From NCBI RefSeq assembly GCF_000147695.2, contig NC_015958.1, positions 102,501 to 166,500 of the forward strand: DNA of 64,000 bases, in the 5' to 3' direction. Below are positions 42,355 to 51,410 of this stretch, piece after piece (position 1 is the stretch's first letter; each line of letters begins with the position of its first letter). Source of the stretch: Thermoanaerobacter wiegelii Rt8.B1. GTDB lineage: Bacteria; Bacillota; Thermoanaerobacteria; Thermoanaerobacterales; Thermoanaerobacteraceae. Under the pieces are notes generated by a model that was not told the origin of the DNA, searched no databases, and saw nothing but the letters and a program-made list of their open reading frames with translations. The position numbers and the translations under genes were made by a program.

Positions 42355-42725
42355 TTAACAGTAGAGAAGTAAAAGTTGATGAGATTGAAAAAGAAGCAAA
42401 ATACTATTATGACAATGGTTATAGATTTGTTACAGAAACATGCCTTGAAGAAGATGGTAAATTCAAAATAATTTATACTTTTGAAAGAGATGAATTGGAG
42501 AATTTCCACGTATATGTAAATCCTGCAGAAGAAGTGCCTAGCATTTCAAAAATATACTTTGCTGCACTTTTAGTAGAAAATGAGATACAAGAGTTGTTTG
42601 GCGTCAAGTTTAAAAACTTGGCTATAGATTTTGAAGGATTATTATTTTTAGGAGAATACGCTCCTATATCTCCGCAAGCGAGTATAGAAATTATGAGAAG
42701 GGATAAAGGTGATAAGAATGAGTGA
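42351..42725 (+). CDS. echD: Ech hydrogenase subunit EchD (NuoC-type)
   Basis: This 124-residue subunit resembles the NuoC/30-kDa family, with the motif EIQELFGVKFKNL and a C-terminal LFLGEYAP. It has no cofactor. It overlaps both neighbours, as expected for equimolar subunits. Confidence 0.9.
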   Translation: MINSREVKVDEIEKEAKYYYDNGYRFVTETCLEEDGKFKIIYTFERDELENFHVYVNPAEEVPSISKIYFAALLVENEIQELFGVKFKNLAIDFEGLLFLGEYAPISPQASIEIMRRDKGDKNE

Positions 42726-43800
42726 CAAAAGTACTATACCGTTTGGGCCACAACACCCAGTTTTGCCAGAACCTATACATCTAAAACTTGTTGTTGAAGA
42801 TGAAAAAGTGGTAGAAGCATATCCTTCTTTTGGATTTGTTCACAGAGGACTTGAAATGTTAGTTCAGAAAAAAGATTTTAATCAAATGGTCTATGTTGTT
42901 GATCATATTTGCGGTATTTGCAGTGCAATGCATGGTCAGGCGTACTGCCAAGCAGTAGAAGAATTGATTGGCATTGATGTACCAGAGAGAGCAAAATATT
43001 TGAGAGTTGTTTGGGCTGAACTTCACAGAATCCACAGCCATTTACTTTGGTTTGGTCTTTTAGCAGATGCTTTTGGCTTTGAAAATCTCTTTATGTTGTC
43101 TTGGAGAATAAGAGAGAAAATTATGGATATACTTGAGGCTACTGCAGGGAACAGGGTTATTATCTCTGTAAACATCGTTGGTGGTGTGAGAAGAGATATA
43201 GACACTGAACAAGCAAAATGGCTCTTAAATGAACTTAAGGAAGTTGAAGAAGGGTTAAAGGAATTAGAAAAAATAGTAAAAAACAATTATACAATTAAGC
43301 AAAGGACAGTAGGAATTGGTGTACTTTCTAAAGAAGATGCTTATATGTTTGGAGCAGTAGGGCCTACATTACGAGGAAGTGGTGTTCCTATAGATATGAG
43401 AACGACAGGATATGCAGCTTATGGAAATTTAGACTTTGAGCCAGTTGTAGAGACTGACGGAGATACCTATGCGAGGACGATTGTTAGAGTTAGAGAGATG
43501 TTCCAGTCCATAGACCTTGTGAGACAGGCTCTAAATAAAATGCCAGAAGGTGAAATAAATGTAAAAGTAAAACCAAATCTACCTGCTGGAGAAGTTATAA
43601 CAAGGGTAGAACAGCCAAGAGGAGAGGTGTTTTATTACATTAAATCTAGTGGAGGCAAGAACTTAGATAGACTTAGAATAAGAACTCCTACCTTTGCGAA
43701 TTTGGCATCCCTTTTGCACATGCTGCCAGGCAGTACTCTTGCAGATGTGCCAGTGTTAGTGTTAACTATTGACCCTTGTATAAGTTGTACTGAAAGGTAG
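42718..43800 (+). CDS. echE: Ech hydrogenase large (catalytic) subunit EchE
   Basis: This 360-residue NuoD-like subunit holds the NiFe centre with both Cys pairs: HICGICSAMHG at the N-terminus and DPCISCTER at the C-terminus. The chain ends four residues past the last Cys, so there is no peptide to be removed by a maturation protease, as known for Ech enzymes, and no such protease gene is present. ATG 42718 follows AAAGGTGAT. Confidence 0.96.
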   Translation: MSDKSTIPFGPQHPVLPEPIHLKLVVEDEKVVEAYPSFGFVHRGLEMLVQKKDFNQMVYVVDHICGICSAMHGQAYCQAVEELIGIDVPERAKYLRVVWAELHRIHSHLLWFGLLADAFGFENLFMLSWRIREKIMDILEATAGNRVIISVNIVGGVRRDIDTEQAKWLLNELKEVEEGLKELEKIVKNNYTIKQRTVGIGVLSKEDAYMFGAVGPTLRGSGVPIDMRTTGYAAYGNLDFEPVVETDGDTYARTIVRVREMFQSIDLVRQALNKMPEGEINVKVKPNLPAGEVITRVEQPRGEVFYYIKSSGGKNLDRLRIRTPTFANLASLLHMLPGSTLADVPVLVLTIDPCISCTER

Positions 43801-43809
43801 GTGGTATAG

Positions 43810-44181
43810 GTGTTAGATATGCTCAAAAATGTTGTCAGCAATCTTACCCACAAACCTGTTACAAGGAAGTACCCTTTTGAAAAGCGAGAGCCCTTTGAAA
43901 AAGCAAGAGGACATATAAAGAATGATATAGACAAATGCATTTTATGTGGTATATGCCAAAGAGTTTGTCCTTCCAATTGCATACAGGTTAACAGAAAAGA
44001 GGGTACGTGGGCTTTTCAACCCTTTGAGTGCATAATTTGTGGTGTATGTGTTGAAAGTTGTCCTACAAAGTCTTTGACTATGGCAAAAGAATATAGACCT
44101 ATTTCTAATGAAAAGTATGAAATAGTGCAGAAAAAAGAGGTACAAAACCCTCCTAATAAGGATAAAAAGGAAGGGGCATAA
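43810..44181 (+). CDS. echF: Ech hydrogenase subunit EchF (2[4Fe-4S] ferredoxin-type)
   Basis: This 123-residue polyferredoxin has two CxxCxxCxxxCP motifs (CILCGICQRVCP, CIICGVCVESCP). It accepts electrons from soluble reduced ferredoxin and passes them to EchC. GTG 43810 is used; ATG 43819 is also possible. The C-terminal 40 residues are Lys/Glu-rich. Confidence 0.93.
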   Translation: MLDMLKNVVSNLTHKPVTRKYPFEKREPFEKARGHIKNDIDKCILCGICQRVCPSNCIQVNRKEGTWAFQPFECIICGVCVESCPTKSLTMAKEYRPISNEKYEIVQKKEVQNPPNKDKKEGA

Positions 44182-44183
44182 AA

Positions 44184-44525
44184 GTGCATGAATTATCTGT
44201 AACTCAAAGTTTGGTAGACATCTTGCTAGAAGAAGCACAAAAAAGAAATGTAAAAAAAGTTACAAAAGTCACTGTTGTGATAGGAGAGCTTACAGGACTT
44301 GAAAGTGAAAGCATACGGTTTTACTTTGATGTACTTTCTGAAAACACAGTGGCAGAGGGAGCTGAATTAGTATTTAAAATGATAAAGGCACAATTTAAAT
44401 GCAGACAGTGTGGCAATATTTTTGAACGTACAAATTTTACTTTTAATTGCCCTGTATGCGGTGCAACAGGGGTATTAGTGGACAAGGGAAAAGAATTTTA
44501 TATAGAAAGTATAGAGGTGGAGTAG
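44184..44525 (+). CDS. hypA: Hydrogenase nickel-insertion protein HypA
   Basis: This 113-residue nickel chaperone has N-terminal VHELSVTQ (GTG start read as Met; His-2 binds Ni) and a zinc site with CRQCG and CPVCG. It delivers Ni to the EchE precursor with HypB. It begins 2 bp after echF. Confidence 0.95.
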   Translation: MHELSVTQSLVDILLEEAQKRNVKKVTKVTVVIGELTGLESESIRFYFDVLSENTVAEGAELVFKMIKAQFKCRQCGNIFERTNFTFNCPVCGATGVLVDKGKEFYIESIEVE

Positions 44526-44526
44526 T

Positions 44527-45182
44527 ATGGAGGAAATTGTAATTATTAGAGATGTTCTCGAGGCAAACAACAATGTTGCCAGTGAGAACAAAGCTATAAA
44601 AGATGAGCGAAATATTTTGATGGTGAACATAATAGGTTCACCAGGAGCAGGGAAAACCAGCTTTATCTTAAGAGCAATAGAACATCTCAAAGTACCTTGT
44701 GGTGTTATTGAAGGAGATGTCACTTCAGACATTGACGCTAAAAAGATGGCGGAGAAAAAATTCCTGTCGTTCAAATAAATACAGGAGGCTCTTGTCATTT
44801 AAATGCTGGCTCAGTAAACAGAGCGCTTCAGAGTTTATCTTTTGACAATGGCATAGTGTTTATTGAGAATGTGGGTAACCTTATATGTCCGTCAGAATTT
44901 GAATTAGGCGAAGACTTCAAATTGGCAATGGCTAACGTTCCAGAAGGTGATGATAAACCTTATAAATATCCAGCACTTTTTACTAAAGCGAAAGCTGTAG
45001 TTTTGAATAAAATTGACATGCTTCCTTATTTTGAATTTGATAAGAAATTCTTCTATGATGGGATAAGGGCTTTAAATCCGGATGCACCAATTTTTGAAGT
45101 TTCTGCAAGGACTGGAGAAGGATTTGGTGAGTTTGCAAAATGGTTAGAAGAAGAGTATCAAAAATTCAGGCAAAACAAATAG
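44527..45182 (+). CDS. hypB: Hydrogenase nickel GTPase HypB, with apparent frameshift
   Basis: HypB supplies GTP-dependent nickel insertion. The first frame (44527-44778) holds P-loop GSPGAGKTSF and GDVTSDIDAKK, then stops. The rest lies in the -1 frame: NTGGSCHLNAGSVNRAL with the metal-site Cys, then FIENVGNLICP, NKIDMLP and the end at 45182. Restoring one A in the A6 tract at 44755-44760 (AEKK-IPVVQ) yields a normal protein of about 218 residues. There is no His-rich N-terminus. The break may be slippage, mutation or sequence error. Confidence 0.9.
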
Positions 45183-47395
45183 ATATATTTGGTATTGTAC
45201 AGGGCGTAGGTTTTCGCCCTTTTGTATTTACAACTGCACAAAAATACAATTTAAGGGGTATAGTCTATAATACCTCTTCGGGAGTTTATATAGAAGTGGA
45301 GGGGCAAGAGGGGGATATAAATAGTTTTATAAAGGAACTGAAAGATAATCCTCCTCCACTTGCCGTCATAGATGAAATAAAAGTGAAAGATTTAGAAATT
45401 AAGAATTATGAGGATTTCAAAATTATATCCAGTCAAGAAAATGATGGATTTGTACCTGTATCTCCTGACATGGGAGTTTGCGAGGACTGCTTGAGAGAAA
45501 TGAATGACCCAAATGACAGGAGGTACAAATATCCTTTTATAAATTGTACTAATTGTGGCCCTAGATTTTCTATAATAGAGGATATTCCCTATGACAGGCC
45601 TAAGACTTCTATGAAGGTATTTCCTATGTGTGAAAAATGTGAAAAAGAGTACAACGACCCTCATGACAGAAGATTTCATGCACAGCCAGTTGCTTGTTTT
45701 GACTGTGGACCCAAACTGGAATTTGTAGGAGGAAATTGCGAAGAGGATGAAATAAAGTGTGTTGCTGATGCTCTCAAAAGAGGTAAAATTGTAGCTATTA
45801 AGGGAATCGGAGGCTTTCATTTAGCAGTAAATGCCTTAAGTGATGAGGCTGTTTTTACTTTGAGAAGCCGAAAAAAAAGATATGGAAAGCCTTTTGCTGT
45901 TATGATGAAAGACATAAATCAAGTAGAAAAGTATTGTTTTGTAAGTGATGAAGAAAAAAAGCTTCTTCTAAGCCAGAGAAGGCCGATTGTGCTTTTGAAG
46001 AAAAAAGGAGAAAAACTTGCGAAAGGCGTTGCTGATGGCTTAGATACTTTAGGAGTAATGCTTCCATACGCTCCAATTCATTATCTTTTAATGGATCAAA
46101 TTGATTTTCCTATTGTGATGACAAGTGGAAATGTTAGTGAAGAGCCTATTTGCAAAGACAATGAAGAGGCTTTAGAAAAATTAAAGGATATAGCTGATGC
46201 TTTTCTTTTAAATAATAGAGACATAGTCAATAGAATAGATGATTCAGTTACTTCTTTTAATGGAGGTGCTGAGAGGATTATAAGAAGGGCGAGGGGATAT
46301 GCTCCTCAGCCAATTTTATTGAAAAAAGATGCCAAAGTAAATGTACTGGCAGTTGGTGGCTTTTACAAAAACACTTTTTGCATAACTCACGGACATTATG
46401 CTTTTATAAGCCACCACATTGGAGATTTGGATAATGAACAAGCTTTTGAATATTATAAAGAGCAAATAGAAAGGTATAAGAGGCTTTTTAGAGTAAATCC
46501 TGAGGTAATAGCTCATGACATGCATAAAGGTTATCTTTCTACTCAGTACGCCTTGTCATGTGACTTGCCCCGAGTTGAGGTCCAACACCATCATGCCCAT
46601 ATTGTCAGCTGTATGGCTGAGTACAATCTTGAGGAAAAAGTTATAGGAATAGCTTATGATGGGACTGGATATGGCACAGACGGCAACATATGGGGTGCCG
46701 AATTTTTGATATGCGATTTAAAGGATTTTTTAAGAGTAGGGCATTTAGAATATAAACCGCTTCCCGGCGGTGAACTGGCAATAAAAAAGATATACAGAAC
46801 AGCTTTGGGGTTTATTTCAAAGGATATAAATTTTTATAAAGATTTTGTAGAAAAATTTGATTCTAAAGAGATTGATATAATTTTAAAGCAAATTGAGAGA
46901 AAGATTAATACACCTTATGTGTCTAGTATGGGAAGGTTTTTTGATGCGGCAGCTTCTTTACTTGGCCTGAGAGACCAAGTACTTTTTGAAGGACAGGGTG
47001 CAATGGAATTAGAAAGCTTAATAGTTGAGAATGATGATTTTTATGATTTTGAAGTTTATCGAGATAGGGAATATATAATAAATCCAGAAGTAATATTGCA
47101 CCAACTCTATGAAGATTATAAAAAGGGAATTGACAGAAAAATAATTGCGACAAAATTTCATAATTCTATTGTAGAGTTTACACACTATTTGGCATTGGAG
47201 TTGAGAAAGGAATTTGGTATAAATAAAGTAGTATTAAGCGGTGGAAGTTTCCAAAACAGGTATTTATTAAAAAAACTACTGGCTAAGCTTACTGCTTCAG
47301 GGTTTGAAGCCTTTTCTAATAGTAAAGTTCCCTGCAATGATGGAGGGATTTCCTTAGGTCAGGCTGTTATTGCGAATAAAAAGTTGGAGGGATAA
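45140..47395 (+). CDS. hypF: Carbamoyltransferase HypF
   Basis: This 751-residue enzyme makes the carbamoyl-AMP/thiocarbamate that becomes the CN ligands of NiFe hydrogenase. Visible are the acylphosphatase domain (GIVQGVGFRPF), zinc fingers (CEDCLREM, CTNCGPRFS, CEKCEKEY, CFDCGP), a YrdC-like domain (KRGKIVAIKGIGGFHLA) and the Kae1-like domain with VQHHHAHIVSC. Its start overlaps the last 43 bp of hypB without a good ribosome site. It may be coupled to hypB translation. Confidence 0.94.
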   Translation: MVRRRVSKIQAKQIDIFGIVQGVGFRPFVFTTAQKYNLRGIVYNTSSGVYIEVEGQEGDINSFIKELKDNPPPLAVIDEIKVKDLEIKNYEDFKIISSQENDGFVPVSPDMGVCEDCLREMNDPNDRRYKYPFINCTNCGPRFSIIEDIPYDRPKTSMKVFPMCEKCEKEYNDPHDRRFHAQPVACFDCGPKLEFVGGNCEEDEIKCVADALKRGKIVAIKGIGGFHLAVNALSDEAVFTLRSRKKRYGKPFAVMMKDINQVEKYCFVSDEEKKLLLSQRRPIVLLKKKGEKLAKGVADGLDTLGVMLPYAPIHYLLMDQIDFPIVMTSGNVSEEPICKDNEEALEKLKDIADAFLLNNRDIVNRIDDSVTSFNGGAERIIRRARGYAPQPILLKKDAKVNVLAVGGFYKNTFCITHGHYAFISHHIGDLDNEQAFEYYKEQIERYKRLFRVNPEVIAHDMHKGYLSTQYALSCDLPRVEVQHHHAHIVSCMAEYNLEEKVIGIAYDGTGYGTDGNIWGAEFLICDLKDFLRVGHLEYKPLPGGELAIKKIYRTALGFISKDINFYKDFVEKFDSKEIDIILKQIERKINTPYVSSMGRFFDAAASLLGLRDQVLFEGQGAMELESLIVENDDFYDFEVYRDREYIINPEVILHQLYEDYKKGIDRKIIATKFHNSIVEFTHYLALELRKEFGINKVVLSGGSFQNRYLLKKLLAKLTASGFEAFSNSKVPCNDGGISLGQAVIANKKLEG

Positions 47396-47397
47396 AA

Positions 47398-47640
47398 ATG
47401 TGCATTGCAGTTCCATCAAAAGTGATAAAAATTGAAGGTAAAGTTGCAGAGACAGAGTTAGGCGGTGTCATCAGAAAGGTATCAATAGAGATGGTGCCAG
47501 AGGTCAAAGTGGGAGATTATGTAATGGTTCATGCAGGTCTTGCTATAAGCATTGTGGATAAAGAAGAAGCGGAGATGGAAAGGGAGCTTTGGGAAGAGCT
47601 TATGGAGGTTTTAAATGATGCAGCAGACAGAAATGATTGA
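47398..47640 (+). CDS. hypC: Hydrogenase maturation chaperone HypC
   Basis: This 80-residue protein has the essential N-terminal Cys (MCIAVPSKV) and the family beta-barrel motif GDYVMVHAGLAISIVDKEEAE. It carries Fe(CN)2CO with HypD to the large subunit. It has ribosome site GGAGGGAT, and its end overlaps hypD. Confidence 0.96.
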   Translation: MCIAVPSKVIKIEGKVAETELGGVIRKVSIEMVPEVKVGDYVMVHAGLAISIVDKEEAEMERELWEELMEVLNDAADRND

Positions 47641-48676
47641 AAAGGCAAAAAGAGCAATTGAAGCTTTAAATCCGGGTGGTCCTTTTAATATCATGGAGGT
47701 ATGTGGTTCCCATACAATGGCTATCTCAAAATTTGGATTAAGACAGCTTTTGCCTAAAAATATAAGGCTTATTTCAGGCCCGGGATGTCCTGTGTGTGTT
47801 ACTGCTCAGAACGAAATAGACAGTGTAATAGAACTTGCCAATAAAAATGTTGTAATTGCCACTTTTGGAGACCTTATAAGGGTGCCAGGCAATAGGTCTT
47901 CACTTCAGGCAGAAAGAGCAGCTGGTAAAGAGGTAAAAGTATTTTATTCTCCTTTAGATGCTTTGAAATACGCTGAAGAAAATCCAAGTAAAGAGGTAGT
48001 TTTTATAGGCATTGGCTTTGAAACCACTGTTCCAACAGTTGCTGTGACTATAAAAGAGGCAAGGGAGAAAAATATAAAAAATTACAGTGTATACTGCCTT
48101 CATAAGACAATGCCTGAAGCTTTAAGAGCACTTCTTGAAGGGGGTTCAAATGTTCAAGGATTTTTGCTTCCAGGACATGTGAGTGCAATAACGGGCAGTA
48201 AAATATATGAATTTTTGCCTAAAGAATTTGGCGTTGGTGGTGTAATTTCTGGCTTTGAAGCAATGGATATTCTGATGAGCATTATAATGCTTCTTAAAAA
48301 TTATAAAAATCCTGCTATTGAAATTCAGTATAAAAGAGTGGTAAGAAAAGAAGGAAATCTTGAAGCACAAAAAATAATTGAGGAGATTTTTGAACCTTGT
48401 GACAGCACTTGGAGAGGTCTTGGAGAGATTAAAGGTTCAGGACTTAAGATAAGAGATAAGTATAAGGACTTTGATGCAGCGTTAAAATTTGATATAAGAC
48501 CGATTGGAGAAGAAATCGAGATAAAAGGTTGCAGATGTGGCGATGTTTTAAAAGGGAATATATATCCTAATGAATGTCCTCTTTTTGGAAGAGTATGTAC
48601 TCCAGAAAATCCTGCGGGACCATGTATGGTTTCTTCAGAAGGCTCTTGTGCGGCTTTTTATAAGTACGGGGCTTAA
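47615..48676 (+). CDS. hypD: Hydrogenase maturation iron-sulfur protein HypD
   Basis: This 353-residue scaffold is where iron receives CN and CO. It has EVCGSHTMAI, GPGCPVCVTAQNE and the C-terminal [4Fe-4S] ligand set (CRCGDVLKG, CPLFGRVCTPENP). It overlaps hypC by 26 bp, indicating coupled translation. Confidence 0.96.
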   Translation: MMQQTEMIEKAKRAIEALNPGGPFNIMEVCGSHTMAISKFGLRQLLPKNIRLISGPGCPVCVTAQNEIDSVIELANKNVVIATFGDLIRVPGNRSSLQAERAAGKEVKVFYSPLDALKYAEENPSKEVVFIGIGFETTVPTVAVTIKEAREKNIKNYSVYCLHKTMPEALRALLEGGSNVQGFLLPGHVSAITGSKIYEFLPKEFGVGGVISGFEAMDILMSIIMLLKNYKNPAIEIQYKRVVRKEGNLEAQKIIEEIFEPCDSTWRGLGEIKGSGLKIRDKYKDFDAALKFDIRPIGEEIEIKGCRCGDVLKGNIYPNECPLFGRVCTPENPAGPCMVSSEGSCAAFYKYGA

Positions 48677-48691
48677 GAAAGGATGAGAAGT

Positions 48692-49681
48692 ATGGATAAA
48701 GTTTTGCTGTCCCATGGTGGCGGCGGAACAATGATGGAAAGATTAATTGAAGAAGTTTTTGCCAAAGCCTTTGACAATGAGCATATAAATGCAATGGAAG
48801 ATGCAGCATTGCTCTTTGGAAACATTGCCATTACTACTGATAGCTTTACAGTAAAACCTATTTTCTTTCCCGGCGGAGACATAGGGCGGCTTGCAGTGTG
48901 TGGTACAGTGAATGATGCCTCTATGAGAGGAGCAAAGCCTTTATATTTGACTTCAGCTTTTATAATAGAGGAAGGTTATCCTATAGAGGATTTGAAGAGA
49001 ATAGTAAAATCTATGGCTGAAGCAGCAGAAGAAGCAGGTGTGAAAATAGTTGCAGGGGATACAAAGGTAGTAGAAAATGGTGGAATTGACGGGGTATTTA
49101 TAAACACTTCTGGTATAGGTGTAGTGTATGAAAATGTAGATGTGTCAATTAAAAATGCCAGACCTGGAGATGTAGTGTTAATTTCTGGAACAATAGGAGA
49201 CCACGGGATGGCTATTATGAGTGCGAGAGAGGAATTGCAATTTGACCCTCCTATTTTGTCGGACGTTTCACCTCTTAACAAGTTGATAGAAAAGCTCATG
49301 ACTTTGGGGAAAGCCGTTAAGGTATTGCGGGACCCTACAAGAGGTGGCGTTGCGGAAGTTCTTTATGAGATATCAAAAATGAGTGGTGTTGGTATTAAAA
49401 TATACGAAGATAAGTTGCCTGTAAAAGAAAGTGTAAAATCTGCTTGTGATTTGATGGGATTTGACTTTTTGCACTTAGCAAATGAAGGAAAGTTAATTGC
49501 GGTTGTTGACAGGAAATATGCGGAGGAAGCTCTAGAAATCATGAAATCAGACAAATATGGAAAAAATGCAGCGATAATAGGTGAAGTGAATGATTCAAAA
49601 CTTGTCACAATCAATACAGTTTATGGAACTTCGAGAATTATAGATAGACCTATAGGGGAACTGCTTCCTAGGATATGCTAA
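48692..49681 (+). CDS. hypE: Hydrogenase maturation protein HypE
   Basis: This 329-residue enzyme dehydrates thiocarbamate on its C-terminal Cys to thiocyanate. The chain ends LLPRIC, as required. The PurM-like ATP-binding part has LSHGGGG and RDPTRGGVAE. ATG 48692 is preferred, with AAAGGATG upstream. It is the last gene of the ech-hyp operon. Confidence 0.96.
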   Translation: MDKVLLSHGGGGTMMERLIEEVFAKAFDNEHINAMEDAALLFGNIAITTDSFTVKPIFFPGGDIGRLAVCGTVNDASMRGAKPLYLTSAFIIEEGYPIEDLKRIVKSMAEAAEEAGVKIVAGDTKVVENGGIDGVFINTSGIGVVYENVDVSIKNARPGDVVLISGTIGDHGMAIMSAREELQFDPPILSDVSPLNKLIEKLMTLGKAVKVLRDPTRGGVAEVLYEISKMSGVGIKIYEDKLPVKESVKSACDLMGFDFLHLANEGKLIAVVDRKYAEEALEIMKSDKYGKNAAIIGEVNDSKLVTINTVYGTSRIIDRPIGELLPRIC

Positions 49682-49709
49682 ACTGCTTGTAGGACAGGAG
49701 ATATAAGGT

Positions 49710-49808
49710 GTGTTGAGGCAGAGACTTTTTAGAGATGGCAAATATTACGACGAGTATATAATGAGCATATTAAAAGAGGAATTTGATGAGAAATATGGAA
49801 GGAGATAG
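49710..49808 (+). CDS. Small ORF, possible remnant of a GNAT acetyltransferase C-terminus
   Basis: A 32-codon frame at GTG 49710 with AGGAG 9 nt upstream encodes MLRQRLFRDGKYYDEYIMSI and a short acidic tail. DGKYYDEYIMSILKEEF resembles the closing helix of GNAT acetyltransferases. It may be a leftover of such a gene, or a genuine micro-protein at the end of the hyp operon. It is too short for a firm decision. Confidence 0.35.
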   Translation: MLRQRLFRDGKYYDEYIMSILKEEFDEKYGRR

Positions 49809-49872
49809 ACAGGAATTTAAAGTAAGTGGGGAAACTAATTCATAAATTTTTTAATAAATTTTTAATTTAAAA

Positions 49873-49901
49873 AGAGGAATATTTATTTTTTTGTAGAATA
49901 T
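49873..49901 (+). promoter_or_regulatory. Sigma-H-type promoter of the Spo0F-like gene
   Basis: AGAGGAATA, 11 bp, GTAGAATAT matches the sigma-H consensus RnAGGAwWW - N11-12 - RnnGAATww at every fixed base. spo0F of B. subtilis is likewise sigma-H dependent. It lies 53 bp before the start codon. Confidence 0.65.
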
Positions 49902-49953
49902 TAATTATTGTGTGTGCTAAAGAAAGATTTATGGGTGTAAAAGGTGGCATAAA

Positions 49954-50304
49954 ATGAGTAGAATTTTAGTTTTAGATGATAATAAGGGAATCTGTAATTT
50001 AATAGAAGAAATTTTCACGATGGATGGACATGAAGTGAGAACTTACAGTGATATTAGCCATTTTGACAAAGAGATAGAAAAATTTAGACCTGATATAGGC
50101 TTGTTTGATTTACACATGGCAAGCGATATGTTAAAAATTATCAGAAAGATTAAAAAAATTTATCCCAATATGAAGAGTATTATAATGTCAGCGGAAGAGC
50201 CACAAGAGCCTTTTACGGAATTTCCTTTTATATCTAAACCTTTTGACATAACAGCGCTAAAAAATTTAGTTTATGATAATCTAAGGCAAGAAATGGCTGT
50301 GTAA
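49954..50304 (+). CDS. Spo0F-like single-domain response regulator
   Basis: This 116-residue receiver domain has no output domain. The acidic pocket is DD in ILVLDDNKG, and the phospho-acceptor Asp is in IGLFDLHM. The later Thr/Ser switch (IIMSAEE) and Lys (FISKPFD) are present. It lies directly before fba, as spo0F does in B. subtilis. A sporulation phosphorelay role is suggested by position and by the sigma-H-type promoter, although most clostridia phosphorylate Spo0A directly. Confidence 0.78.
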   Translation: MSRILVLDDNKGICNLIEEIFTMDGHEVRTYSDISHFDKEIEKFRPDIGLFDLHMASDMLKIIRKIKKIYPNMKSIIMSAEEPQEPFTEFPFISKPFDITALKNLVYDNLRQEMAV

Positions 50305-50433
50305 AAAGGTACGTTTGTACCTTTTTTTATAATTTCCTTGAGCTAACTTTAAACAAATGTTATAATGAAAGAGAAAAGTTACATAATATAGGTAGTATTT
50401 TGAAAACCAGTTATAATAAAGGAGTTGTTGGCA

Positions 50434-51285
50434 ATGTTAGTAACAGGTATAGAGATATTAGAAAAAGCCCACAAAGAAGGATATGCAGTTGGAGCTTTTA
50501 ACACCAGTAATTTAGAGATTACCCAAGCCATTGTGGAGGCGGCAGAAGAAACTAAATCACCAGTCATAATACAAGTTAGTGAGGGAGGATTGAAATACGC
50601 TGGTATTGAGACGATTTCTGCGATCGTCAGGACAATGGCTGAAAAGGCATCAGTTCCAATTGCTCTACACCTTGACCATGGTACAGATTTCAATACAGTC
50701 ATGAAATGCTTGAGAAATGGCTGGACTTCTGTAATGATGGATGCTTCTAAATTGCCTCTCGAAGAAAATATAAAAGTGACGAAAACTGTGGTGCAAATTG
50801 CTCACGGAATGGGAGTTTCTGTTGAAGCTGAAATCGGAAAAATCGGTGGTACGGAGGATAATATCACAGTAGATGAAAGAGAAGCGGCCATGACAGATCC
50901 AGAAGAAGCTTTAAAATTCGCAAAAGAAACAGGAGTAGATTATTTAGCTATAGCTATCGGGACGGCTCATGGACCTTACAAAGGGGAACCTAAGCTGGAC
51001 TTTGATAGACTTAAAAAGATAAAAGAAATGCTCAATATTCCTTTAGTTTTACATGGAGCTTCAGGAGTTCCTGAAGAGGCTATAAAAAAAGCTGTAAGCC
51101 TTGGCATAAATAAGATAAACATAGATACAGATATAAGACAAGCTTTTGCACGAAGGCTAAGAGATTTGTTAGAAAAAGATAGAGAAGTATACGACCCAAG
51201 AAAAATTTTAGGTCCTTGCAAAGATGCGATGAAAGAAGTAATTAAACAAAAGATGATTTTATTTGGAGCAGCAGGAAAAGCATAA
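50434..51285 (+). CDS. fba: Class II fructose-bisphosphate aldolase
   Basis: This 283-residue zinc aldolase cleaves fructose-1,6-bisphosphate in glycolysis. Metal and substrate motifs: LHLDHGTDFNTVMK, VEAEIGKIGGTED, AIGTAHGPYKGEP, LHGASGVP and NIDTDIR. ATG 50434 follows AAAGGAG; a TTG at 50425 lies too close. Confidence 0.96.
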   Translation: MLVTGIEILEKAHKEGYAVGAFNTSNLEITQAIVEAAEETKSPVIIQVSEGGLKYAGIETISAIVRTMAEKASVPIALHLDHGTDFNTVMKCLRNGWTSVMMDASKLPLEENIKVTKTVVQIAHGMGVSVEAEIGKIGGTEDNITVDEREAAMTDPEEALKFAKETGVDYLAIAIGTAHGPYKGEPKLDFDRLKKIKEMLNIPLVLHGASGVPEEAIKKAVSLGINKINIDTDIRQAFARRLRDLLEKDREVYDPRKILGPCKDAMKEVIKQKMILFGAAGKA

Positions 51286-51288
51286 GTT

Positions 51289-51312
51289 AAAGCGGGGTTT
51301 CACCCGCTTTTT
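51289..51312 (+). terminator. Terminator after fba
   Basis: AAAGCGGG / CCCGCTTT stem with 6-nt loop, followed by T's. Confidence 0.85.
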
Positions 51313-51375
51313 ATATTTTATGTATAAATTTTCTATAAATTGTCAATTATAAATTTTGGGACTGAAAATAACTAC

Positions 51376-51404
51376 TTGACATTCCAAAAAAATATAAATA
51401 AAAT
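51376..51404 (+). promoter_or_regulatory. Promoter of the rho transcript
   Basis: TTGACA, 17 bp, TAAAAT, some 190 bp before the rho start. Confidence 0.7.
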
Positions 51405-51410
51405 AGAGTA

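Noticed and set aside
45868..45880. Possible frameshift at the A8 tract in hypF
   Set aside because: The hypF frame continues without break (RSRKKRYGKP), so this tract is intact.
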